Positions 1-6,247 of a stretch of 6,419 bases of DNA are shown here, one piece after another (the stretch's first letter is position 1; each line of letters begins with the position of its first letter). A program made the position numbers and the translations under genes. The DNA lies in assembly GCA_023251855.1 (NCBI GenBank), contig JAHEYA010000143.1, forward strand, positions 1-6,419, read 5' to 3'. Origin of the DNA: Bacteroidota bacterium (GTDB taxonomy: Bacteria > Bacteroidota > Bacteroidia > 2-12-FULL-35-15). The notes under the pieces were generated by a model. The model searched no databases. It was not told the origin of the DNA and worked only from the letters and a program-made list of their open reading frames with translations.

Positions 1-677
1 AAATATGTTCTAAATACAATGCAATTTTTCATTCGGATACTGTTCAAACAATGGGACATTATGCAATGGATTTGCAAAAAATAAAGATACATTTTGTAAC
101 CTGTGCCGCCCATAAATTTCATGGTCCAAAAGGTGTAGGTTTTTTGTATATTAGCGGCAGTGTTAAAATTAATCCTTTCATCTATGGAGGTAGCCAGGAA
201 CGCAATATGCGTGGTGGTACTGAAAATCTTTACGGTATCATAGGTCTGGCGAAAGCATTGGAAATTGCCTTGCGCGATCTGGATAAGCATCAAAAATACA
301 TTACCGGATTAAAAAATTTTATGGTAGAACAGTTGAAAACAGCTATTCCGGCAATTGAATTTAATGGTGCCTGTCAGGATAATTGTTTGTACACCGTGTT
401 AAATGTACGTTTCCCACATACTGAAAATGCCGAAATGTTATTATTCAATCTGGATATTGCAGGGATTTCAGCATCCGGAGGCAGTGCCTGTACTTCCGGT
501 AGTGATGTAGGTTCGCATGTGCTAAGAGGAATTGGATGTGATGTTACTCGTCCTGCAGTACGTTTCTCATTCAGCAAATACAATACAAAAGAAGAGGTTG
601 ATTATGTGGTAAGTAAATTAAAAGAATTGTTTCCAACTGTGCAACACGCTGCAGATTCACAAAAGTCTATACGTTGA
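1..677 (+). CDS. Cysteine desulfurase, IscS/NifS-type (5' truncated by window edge)
   Basis: This PLP enzyme converts L-cysteine to alanine and passes the sulfur, as a persulfide on its active cysteine, to Fe-S cluster assembly or tRNA thiolation; it is cytosolic. The reading frame is open from base 3, upstream of the first ATG at 51, and those upstream codons encode the conserved FHSDTVQTMGH segment (PLP-contacting Asp and Gln). The gene therefore starts outside the window and 51 is not its start. The visible 224 codons contain AAHKFHGPKGVG with the Schiff-base lysine (codon 114-116), GGSQERNMRGGTEN, and the catalytic-cysteine loop SGGSACTSGS (Cys codon 489-491). The C-terminal domain is intact to the TGA at 675. 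Family members are about 380-400 residues, so roughly 155-175 N-terminal residues are missing. The loop resembles class I (IscS/NifS) rather than SufS, but the exact paralogue cannot be fixed from a fragment. The biotin carboxylase follows after 35 bp on the same strand. Confidence 0.95.
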   Translation, partial: ICSKYNAIFHSDTVQTMGHYAMDLQKIKIHFVTCAAHKFHGPKGVGFLYISGSVKINPFIYGGSQERNMRGGTENLYGIIGLAKALEIALRDLDKHQKYITGLKNFMVEQLKTAIPAIEFNGACQDNCLYTVLNVRFPHTENAEMLLFNLDIAGISASGGSACTSGSDVGSHVLRGIGCDVTRPAVRFSFSKYNTKEEVDYVVSKLKELFPTVQHAADSQKSIR

Positions 678-712
678 GTGTTTTGTATTTTTTTTGATAT
701 TAAATCCATACT

Positions 713-2215
713 ATGAACAAAATATTAGTTGCCAACCGTGGTGAAATTGCTTTACGTATCATGCGTTCATGCAGAGAAATGGGTATAAAAACTGTTGCCA
801 TTTATTCGGAAGCAGACAGGAATGCACCTTTCGTAAAATATGCTGATGAGGCCGTATGTATTGGTCCACCGCCTTCCAATCAATCCTATTTGTTAGGTAA
901 TAAAATTATTGAAACAGCCAAACAGCTTGGCGTGGATGGTATTCATCCGGGTTATGGTTTTTTATCTGAAAATGCAGGCTTTGCTGCAGCAGTGAAAAAA
1001 TCAGGAATTATTTTTATTGGTCCTTCACCGGAAGCGATGAATATCATGGGTGATAAATTATCTGCAAAAGCAGCCGCAAAAAAATATAAGATACCTATGG
1101 TTCCAGGTTCTGATGGTGCTATCAGCAGTGTAGCTGAAGGTAAAAAAACTGCAATTGCAACAGGATTTCCAATACTAATAAAAGCCAGTGCTGGTGGTGG
1201 AGGTAAAGGGATGCGCATAGTTGAGAAAGTTGAGGAGTTTGAAGAACAAATGAAATTAGCTGTAAGTGAAGCTACATCTGCTTTTGGTAATGGTTCTGTT
1301 TTTATTGAACGTTATGTTGGTAGTCCAAGACATATTGAAATACAGATTTTAGGTGATTCACATGGTAATATTGTTTATTTATTTGAACGTGAATGTTCAA
1401 TTCAAAGACGCCACCAGAAGGTGATTGAAGAAGCACCCTCATCAGTATTAACACCCGAAATTCGTAAAGCAATGGGTGAATGTGCTGTTAATGTTGGTAA
1501 AGCATGCAATTATGAAGGTGCCGGTACTGTTGAGTTTTTGTTGGATGAAAATAAAAATTTCTATTTTTTAGAGATGAATACCCGCTTACAAGTGGAGCAT
1601 CCGGTTACGGAGATGATCACAGGTATCGACTTAGTAAAAGAACAAATAAAAGTAGCACGTGGTGAAAAATTATCGTTCTCACAAGCGGATTTGAAAATTA
1701 ACGGACATAGCATTGAAGTCCGTGTGTATGCTGAAGATCCTGCCAATGGCTTTTTACCTGATATTGGTAAATTGGTAACGTATAAGCGTCCGCAAGGCTT
1801 GGGAGTGCGTGTTGATGATGGTTTTGAAGAAGGTATGGATATTCCTATCTATTATGATCCGATGATCTCAAAACTAATTTCATTTGGTAAAGATAGGGAA
1901 GAGGCTATCAACAGGATGATACGCGCTATTGATGATTATAAAATAGTTGGTGTGGAAACAACATTAAGCTTTTGCAAGTTTGTATTAAAACACAAAGCAT
2001 TTACTTCCGGAAATTTTGATACTCATTTTGTTAAACAACACTTTTCACCTGAAATGTTAATTGTAGAAAATGTAGAAGAAGCCATTATTGCAGCTTTGTT
2101 TGGTGCTAAATTGATGAGTGATAAAAAGATATCTGTAAAAAAGTATGAGCAGCAGTCAGAAGAGCGCCAATCGAAATGGAAATCGAGTAGATTGAATTAC
2201 AACAAAGGTATATAA
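713..2215 (+). CDS. accC: Biotin carboxylase subunit of acetyl-/propionyl-CoA carboxylase
   Basis: This protein performs the ATP- and bicarbonate-dependent carboxylation of biotin on a carrier protein, the first half-reaction of acetyl-CoA or propionyl-CoA carboxylase, in the cytosol. The 500 residues show the N-terminal domain (MNKILVANRGEIALRI, HPGYGFLSEN at 78-87), the ATP-grasp domain with Lys115, Lys157 and the glycine loop GGGGKGM (161-167), and RRHQK (232-236). Further motifs are Glu274, the metal/bicarbonate motif EMNTRLQVEH (287-296) and Arg337 in the C-terminal domain. All expected catalytic residues are present. It is about 50 residues longer than E. coli AccC (449 aa); the tail (about 450-500) is charged and has no biotinyl-lysine (AMKM) motif, so a separate biotin carrier is needed. 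No carrier or carboxyltransferase gene lies nearby. Whether the acyl substrate is acetyl- or propionyl-CoA (pccA-like) cannot be told from this subunit. The ATG at 713 aligns with the family start; no Shine-Dalgarno is visible. It may be co-transcribed with the upstream desulfurase. Confidence 0.95.
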   Translation: MNKILVANRGEIALRIMRSCREMGIKTVAIYSEADRNAPFVKYADEAVCIGPPPSNQSYLLGNKIIETAKQLGVDGIHPGYGFLSENAGFAAAVKKSGIIFIGPSPEAMNIMGDKLSAKAAAKKYKIPMVPGSDGAISSVAEGKKTAIATGFPILIKASAGGGGKGMRIVEKVEEFEEQMKLAVSEATSAFGNGSVFIERYVGSPRHIEIQILGDSHGNIVYLFERECSIQRRHQKVIEEAPSSVLTPEIRKAMGECAVNVGKACNYEGAGTVEFLLDENKNFYFLEMNTRLQVEHPVTEMITGIDLVKEQIKVARGEKLSFSQADLKINGHSIEVRVYAEDPANGFLPDIGKLVTYKRPQGLGVRVDDGFEEGMDIPIYYDPMISKLISFGKDREEAINRMIRAIDDYKIVGVETTLSFCKFVLKHKAFTSGNFDTHFVKQHFSPEMLIVENVEEAIIAALFGAKLMSDKKISVKKYEQQSEERQSKWKSSRLNYNKGI

Positions 2216-2226
2216 CATATAGTGAT

Positions 2227-2311
2227 ATGTAAAATGTAAAATGGCAGATGTAAGATGGTTAAAAGCCAATCGCAAAGCCCAAACCTACATTTTCCATTTC
2301 ACATCTTACAT
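2227..2311. repeat. Imperfect inverted repeat between biotin carboxylase and DUF4294 genes
   Basis: Two 29-base arms, 2227-2255 and 2283-2311, are reverse complements at about 23 of 29 positions, with a 27-base loop. The left arm reads atgtaaaatgtaaaatgg followed by cagatgtaaga, and it is itself built from repeats of ATGTAAR (2227, 2234 and 2248). The structure begins 11 bases after the biotin carboxylase stop and could fold as a long AT-rich hairpin. No T-run follows it, so it is not a typical intrinsic terminator; it looks more like a degenerate dispersed intergenic repeat. The remaining spacer up to 2415 holds no gene I can support. Confidence 0.6.
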
Positions 2312-2415
2312 TCAACATAACACTAGGTATATGAATGTATTAATTCGTAAATCAGGAAAGATGCGTGTTTCATGAACCAAAAGAAAAGGGTACAGGATTT
2401 GATTTATACCGCCAC

Positions 2416-3051
2416 ATGGCAAAAATAATAGTCATACTTATTTCCCTTTTACCTCTTTTAAGTTCTGCTCAGAAAGATACTATTTGGGCAAAACAAAATT
2501 CAAGATATGTTTCCAATGGTCTTGATCTGCCTGAAAAACCTATTGCTGTTCGTGCTGTTTGTTATGGAGATGATACAATTCCCTATGTAACTCTTGCGCC
2601 TGTGCAGTGTTATGTTCCCCGTGTATTTAAAAACCAGAAAGATGCTGTGAAATGGGACAGGATCAAATACAATGTAAAAAAAGTATACCCATACGCTATT
2701 TTAGCGTCTGCAATGCTAAAAGAATATGAACTTATCCTTTCCAAGATTCCGGATGAGGCTGATAAAAAAAGATATACAAAGGAGGCTGAAAAAAGGCTGA
2801 AAGTCCAATTTGGCCCTGAATTAAGAGAACTCACCATGACCCAAGGGCGAATTCTGCTAAAATTGATCTATCGTGAAACCGGCCGTACTACCTATGATGT
2901 GGTAAAAGAGATGCGTGGTAGCTTTTCCGCTATGATGTGGCAGGGATTGGCTTTTGTATTCAGTTCTAATTTAAAAGATGATTATGACCCTGTTAACGAT
3001 GATAAATTAATTGAGGAAGCTATTAAATTGGTGGAGAATGGTGATTTCTAA
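2416..3051 (+). CDS. DUF4294 domain-containing secreted protein, function unknown
   Basis: This is a 211-residue protein of the uncharacterised DUF4294 family, which I associate with Bacteroidota. I chose the ATG at 2416 because it begins a clear signal peptide: MAK, a hydrophobic stretch IIVILISLLPLLSS, and a likely signal peptidase I site SSA|QKD (after residue 18). The frame is open further upstream to a GTG at 2365, but that would add 17 mostly polar residues before the signal and is unlikely. The mature part has a divergent N-terminal section (about 19-68) and the conserved domain at about 70-190, with WDRIKYNVKKVYPYA (80-94), QGRILLKLIYRETGRTTYDV (143-162) and RGSFSAMMWQGLA (167-179). 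The centre (about 98-132) is charged and probably helical. No catalytic motif is recognisable, and a lipobox cysteine is absent, so a periplasmic location is inferred. It converges on the dehydrogenase gene, its stop lying in the shared hairpin. Confidence 0.85.
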   Translation: MAKIIVILISLLPLLSSAQKDTIWAKQNSRYVSNGLDLPEKPIAVRAVCYGDDTIPYVTLAPVQCYVPRVFKNQKDAVKWDRIKYNVKKVYPYAILASAMLKEYELILSKIPDEADKKRYTKEAEKRLKVQFGPELRELTMTQGRILLKLIYRETGRTTYDVVKEMRGSFSAMMWQGLAFVFSSNLKDDYDPVNDDKLIEEAIKLVENGDF

Positions 3052-3153
3052 ATTAAAAAATAGAACACGGATGACACGGATTAAAAGGGTAATAACTGAT
3101 TTTATCAGTGGAAATTAGTCGCATCTGCGTTATCCGTGTTCTATTTTTTAATT
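3051..3153. terminator. Perfect 22-bp inverted repeat between convergent genes; probable bidirectional terminator or dispersed palindromic repeat
   Basis: Arms 3051-3072 and 3132-3153 are exact reverse complements over 22 bases. The core gaacacggat pairs with atccgtgttc and is followed by tattttttaatt on either strand, giving a T-rich tail in both directions. The stop codon of the DUF4294 gene touches the left arm (3049-3051) and that of the - strand dehydrogenase lies in the right arm (3148-3150). The 59-base loop is long for a simple terminator and has its own structure: a second copy of acacggat nine bases after the first (3065-3072 and 3074-3081), partial further pairing next to the perfect arms, and a small hairpin actgat-ttt-atcagt (3095-3109). 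This layered structure suggests a mobile or dispersed palindromic repeat that may serve as terminator. Confidence 0.65.
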
Positions 3154-4311
3154 AGATACTTTGCTCTTTGATTTTGCAACAATCACCTCTTCTTTACGGT
3201 AATTGATTCCACGCTCTTTTAAATAATTTATAAAATGGTTAAAACATTTTTCATGTTTGCCAACCAACTCAGGAGGAAAAACTCCTTTTTCGTTAAATAT
3301 ATTTTCCAACACCATATTAACAGCTGCTGTTGCTGTATAGCCTGTTGTACGTGCCATTGATGAAGTTTGTGTTTCTTTATTATATTCATCATACAAATGA
3401 TACGTTACTTTTTTTGTAGTACCATTTTCATCACCTACCACTGTAACACGCATTACTGTTAGCTCTTCTTCAGTTTCTCCTAATTTCCATTCGCTGAATA
3501 AAACTTTGGAAGTGAAGTCCAATGGTACTATACTCGCACCATTTACCACAATTGGTTCTTTACTAAAAAAACCTGAATCGCGCAAAGCAAGCACCTTTTC
3601 GATATGACCGGGATAACGCATTGTTTTCTCTTTCATATTTTTAATGTGTGGCATTGTAAAAATGATGGAACGTAATCCGTCTGAATTAAATGTTTCAAGT
3701 GTTCCTACACCATCCATTTCAATGTGTTCTATATCCGACATGGCTGCTTTGGTAATGATTTCGCCATTTTCAACATAACGGGCAGGGCGGGTATATTCTT
3801 CAATCACATCAATAGGTGAAAATGGAGCTTTATAATTAAAAGGCCATTTTTTTACTTTAGGCAATCCACCAACCAAACATTCAAAATCAGTTAGTTTCAT
3901 TTTTTCATTGTAATAACCTAAAATAATATTGTCCATACCGGGTGCAACGCCACAATCAACGATTGCAGTAACTCCTTTTTGTTTTGCAAGTGCATCCAGC
4001 TCCAATGAATTTTCAGGAAAAAATGAAATATCAACAACATTTTTACCTGCTTCTAAAATTGTTCTAAGGGTTTCAAAGCCCATAAAACCGGGCACTGCAC
4101 AAAGCACAATGTCAAATGGAGCAATGGCAGCAGTTAAGAGTGCTTTATCTTTCGCGTTCAGTTGAAGTGTTGATATCGCTTTGTTTTTTGCTTTTAATTT
4201 TTCTAATGCTTTGTCGCTCAAATCAGCAACAGTTACAGTATGTTTTTTTGCTAAGTCGATTGCCATAGCACTACCAACCATTCCGGCACCTAATACAATA
4301 ATTTTTTTCAT
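3148..4311 (-). CDS. Saccharopine dehydrogenase / L-lysine 6-dehydrogenase-like oxidoreductase
   Basis: This is a 387-residue NAD(P)-dependent oxidoreductase of the saccharopine dehydrogenase family, which acts on lysine or saccharopine carbon-nitrogen bonds; it is cytosolic. The N-terminus is a Rossmann fold with GAGMVG (8-13) and Asp30 at the end of the second strand, which favours NAD over NADP. Next come DCGVAPGMDNI (119-129), VGGLPK (147-152), the substrate-domain stretch TMRYPGHIEK (230-239) and the C-terminal SSMARTTGYTATAA (317-330) and KGVFPPELVG (342-351). From memory these motifs and the length match bacterial L-lysine 6-dehydrogenase (about 385 aa) as well as the glutamate-forming saccharopine dehydrogenase used in lysine breakdown. 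The sequence alone does not separate the two. The product is a single-domain protein, not the bifunctional lysine-ketoglutarate reductase fusion. The ATG at 4311 lies directly before the Rossmann strand (MKKIIVLGAG) and so is well placed. It lies 223 bp downstream of ywbE and may have its own promoter. Confidence 0.85.
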   Translation of the reverse strand: MKKIIVLGAGMVGSAMAIDLAKKHTVTVADLSDKALEKLKAKNKAISTLQLNAKDKALLTAAIAPFDIVLCAVPGFMGFETLRTILEAGKNVVDISFFPENSLELDALAKQKGVTAIVDCGVAPGMDNIILGYYNEKMKLTDFECLVGGLPKVKKWPFNYKAPFSPIDVIEEYTRPARYVENGEIITKAAMSDIEHIEMDGVGTLETFNSDGLRSIIFTMPHIKNMKEKTMRYPGHIEKVLALRDSGFFSKEPIVVNGASIVPLDFTSKVLFSEWKLGETEEELTVMRVTVVGDENGTTKKVTYHLYDEYNKETQTSSMARTTGYTATAAVNMVLENIFNEKGVFPPELVGKHEKCFNHFINYLKERGINYRKEEVIVAKSKSKVSN

Positions 4312-4389
4312 GAAATTTTATTTTTATCCCGTTTGCACGAGTGTTAATTTATATAGTAAATTTTGAGGAAAAATAAAAAATAATAAGAA

Positions 4390-4455
4390 TCACAAACCGG
4401 GTAAGGCTACCCAGGGCAGGAATTTGAACGATATTTTTGTAGAATCTTTTTTCAT
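4390..4455 (-). CDS. Possible 21-residue small ORF, unrecognised
   Basis: An ATG at 4455 opens a frame of 21 codons ending in TGA at 4392-4390. The peptide begins MKKDSTKIS and ends FKFLPWVALPGL: a basic, polar start followed by a hydrophobic, proline- and tryptophan-containing end. It lies just downstream of a promoter-like TATATTTG box, so a transcript from that box would begin almost at the ATG. The coding stretch also contains the hairpin GGGTA-AGGC-TACCC (+ strand 4399-4412). I do not recognise a family and see no ribosome binding site. It could be a leader peptide, a gene remnant or chance. Confidence 0.22.
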   Translation of the reverse strand: MKKDSTKISFKFLPWVALPGL

Positions 4456-4464
4456 ACTGATTGT

Positions 4465-4497
4465 CAAATATACTCAAAAATTCAATAGAAATTGAAA
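4465..4497 (-). promoter_or_regulatory. Candidate Bacteroidota-type promoter (TTTC / TATATTTG)
   Basis: On the - strand, TATATTTG (4472-4465) matches the Bacteroidota -7 consensus TAnnTTTG exactly. A TTTC (4497-4494), one mismatch from the -33 TTTG, lies 21 bases upstream, within the expected spacing. Transcription would start near 4458, giving the dehydrogenase gene a 5' leader of about 145 bases that includes the short ORF and a small hairpin. This rests on consensus matching only, in AT-rich DNA where chance matches are common. Confidence 0.35.
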
Positions 4498-4534
4498 CAA
4501 AGCAATGAATTTTTTAGGTAAATTATTTTTCAAT

Positions 4535-4753
4535 TTATGACCCAATAATCTCCTGAACACGCCCTACCTGGCGTGTATCAAGTGTTACTTTTATTCCTCT
4601 GGAATGAAAGGAAACGCTGGTGAGTATCCATTGAACCTTACCACGAGTACGTTTTCCGGTTCGCTGATCTTTTTTTAAAACTACATCTACTTCCATACCT
4701 AATGCAATATTGGCACGAAACATATTGGGAGTATGTGGAGCATTTAAATTCAT
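4535..4753 (-). CDS. ywbE: YwbE family protein (DUF2196), function unknown
   Basis: This small basic protein of 72 residues matches Bacillus subtilis YwbE, as I recall that sequence, across its whole core: NIALGMEVDVV (15-25), LKKDQRTGKRTRG (26-38), a conserved ILT (43-45), HSRGIKV (50-56) and RQVGRVQEII (61-70). The biochemical role of the family is not known to me; the compact, basic, probably all-beta make-up hints at nucleic-acid binding, which is inference only. The start at 4753 adds about ten residues (MNLNAPHTPN) compared with an alternative Met11 at 4723. I kept 4753 because it lies three bases after the stop of the upstream gene (TAA-GAA-ATG), an arrangement suited to translational coupling. 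It is almost certainly co-transcribed with the MBL/rhodanese gene. There is no signal peptide or membrane segment. Confidence 0.88.
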   Translation of the reverse strand: MNLNAPHTPNMFRANIALGMEVDVVLKKDQRTGKRTRGKVQWILTSVSFHSRGIKVTLDTRQVGRVQEIIGS

Positions 4754-4756
4754 TTC

Positions 4757-6178
4757 TTAAATCTTGTTTTCTGAAGGACAAGTATTAGCAATTGTTTTTA
4801 TCTCCGGACCGGCTGTAATGATAGGTTTAAAGCCGTTTTCAACATTTATTAAATTGTCGTATCCTCTTGATTTTAAAATGGAAGTATAGATCATAGAGCG
4901 GTAACCACCGGCACAATGCACATAATAAGTTTTGTTTTTATCAATGGAAGGCATACCATCATTGATAAAATCTAATGGCAAATTTTCAGCATCTACAATA
5001 TGTTCAAGGTTGTATTCATTTTTTTTACGAACATCAAGAATATTGATTTTGGGATTTGTTTTATAAGCATCAACAAATGTTTGAACTGAAACCGACTTTA
5101 CAATATCCACTTCTTTACCTGCATTTTTCCAAGCATTGAAGCCTCCTTTGAGGTATCCAATAGTATTGTCGTAGCCTACACGAGCTAAACGAATAACCGT
5201 TTCTTCTTCTCTACCTTCATCAGTAATCAATAAAATTTGTTGTTTAATATCTGGTATTAAAGTACCTACCCATGGTGCAAAACCACCATCAATACCTATG
5301 TTGATAGAGTTTGGGATAAATCCTTTTGAGAAAGAAATTGCTCCACGCACATCCAATTTTAAAGCACCGGTTTCATTTGCAACAAGCTCGAACTCCTCTG
5401 GATTCATCGCATGTGTGCCTTTTTTAATAACTTCACTGATGTTCTCATAACCTTCTTTATTCATTCTAACATTGAGTGGGAAGTAGGATGGAGGAGGCAT
5501 TAGATCAGTAGTTAATTCTTTAATGAATTCAACTTTTGTCATCGTTTCTCTCAACGCATAATTCACTTTTTTCTGATGACCAAGAATATCAAATGTTTCT
5601 TTACTCATATTTTTTCCGCAAGCAGAACCTGCGCCATGTGCGGGATATACAAGTACATCGTCCGGTAAAGGCATAATTTTACTGCGTAAAGAATCATAAA
5701 GTGTTCCGGCCAAATCTTCAACTGTTAAGCCTGATTTTGCTGCCAGATCAGGTCTGCCAACATCACCGATAAAAAGAGTATCACCACTGAAAATAGCATG
5801 TGGTTTATTGTTTTCATCTGACAACAAATAAGTACTGGATTCCATGGTATGTCCCGGAGTATGCAACACTTTGATAGTAATCTTTCCTACTTTTAATTCT
5901 TCTCCATCTGTTGCGATGTGGGCTTTAAATTTTGGATTAGCATTAGGCCCAAAAATAATTGTTGCACCAGTTGCTTTAGCCAGATCAACATGTCCGCTTA
6001 CAAAATCAGCATGAAAATGGGTTTCCAGAACATATTTTATTTTTACATTTTCTTTTTCTGCTTTTTTAAGATAAGGTGTAATTTCTCTCAATGGATCAAT
6101 TACTACCGCTTCGCCTTCTGATTGAATGAAATAAGCACCTTGTGCCAAACATCCGGTGTAAATTTGTTCTACTTTCAT
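4757..6178 (-). CDS. MBL-fold hydrolase with two rhodanese domains (persulfide dioxygenase/sulfurtransferase-like)
   Basis: This 473-residue cytosolic fusion has an ETHE1/Blh-like metallo-beta-lactamase domain (about 1-240) and two rhodanese domains (about 255-352 and 362-455). Metal ligands are visible in THFHAD (53-58: His54, His56, Asp58), HTPGH (106-110, His110), SGDTLF (131-136, Asp133) and PAHGAG (179-184, His181). The motif GDVGRPDL (138-145) resembles the persulfide dioxygenase group. Family knowledge suggests oxidation of glutathione- or protein-bound persulfide to sulfite, coupled to sulfur transfer; the actual substrate is inferred. The first rhodanese domain lacks a catalytic cysteine: its loop reads LITDEGREEE, with Asp320 where Cys is expected, so it is probably structural. 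The second has a full active loop, HCAGGYRS (421-428) with Cys422. The ATG at 6178 begins MKVEQIYTGCLAQGAYFI, the standard family start. A weak promoter-like ATAGTTTG lies about 50 bases upstream. It heads a unit with ywbE. Confidence 0.92.
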   Translation of the reverse strand: MKVEQIYTGCLAQGAYFIQSEGEAVVIDPLREITPYLKKAEKENVKIKYVLETHFHADFVSGHVDLAKATGATIIFGPNANPKFKAHIATDGEELKVGKITIKVLHTPGHTMESSTYLLSDENNKPHAIFSGDTLFIGDVGRPDLAAKSGLTVEDLAGTLYDSLRSKIMPLPDDVLVYPAHGAGSACGKNMSKETFDILGHQKKVNYALRETMTKVEFIKELTTDLMPPPSYFPLNVRMNKEGYENISEVIKKGTHAMNPEEFELVANETGALKLDVRGAISFSKGFIPNSINIGIDGGFAPWVGTLIPDIKQQILLITDEGREEETVIRLARVGYDNTIGYLKGGFNAWKNAGKEVDIVKSVSVQTFVDAYKTNPKINILDVRKKNEYNLEHIVDAENLPLDFINDGMPSIDKNKTYYVHCAGGYRSMIYTSILKSRGYDNLINVENGFKPIITAGPEIKTIANTCPSENKI

Positions 6179-6247
6179 ATTAATTAAATTGCGAATTATG
6201 TTTTTCTACTATTGTTCTCATTGTTACTACAAACTATAATAACGTGA

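Noticed and set aside
51..677. Treating the ATG at 51 as the start of a short 208-residue desulfurase.
   Set aside because: Conserved desulfurase residues are encoded in the same open frame before this ATG, so it is an internal methionine of a gene cut by the window edge.
952..1218. Antisense open frame inside the biotin carboxylase gene; similar antisense frames at 374-583, 1561-1746, 2610-2837, 3929-4165, 4181-4366 and 5918-6121.
   Set aside because: All but one lie entirely within, and the other (4181-4366) largely within, well-supported genes on the opposite strand; they have low-complexity or unrecognisable translations and no independent start signals.
2372..2428. An 18-codon ORF (begins MNQKKRVQD) overlapping the start of the DUF4294 gene, and a 4-codon ORF at 2361 behind an AGGA.
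   Set aside because: No coding signal beyond an open frame, and both are easily explained by chance; the signal peptide beginning at 2416 is much stronger evidence.
4418..4427. TTCAAATTCC on the - strand resembles a tRNA T-loop.
   Set aside because: The flanking bases do not form a T-stem and no anticodon or acceptor arm can be built nearby.
4312..4464. Possible lysine riboswitch in the leader of the dehydrogenase gene.
   Set aside because: Only one 5-bp hairpin is visible; the multi-helix lysine aptamer is not recognisable.
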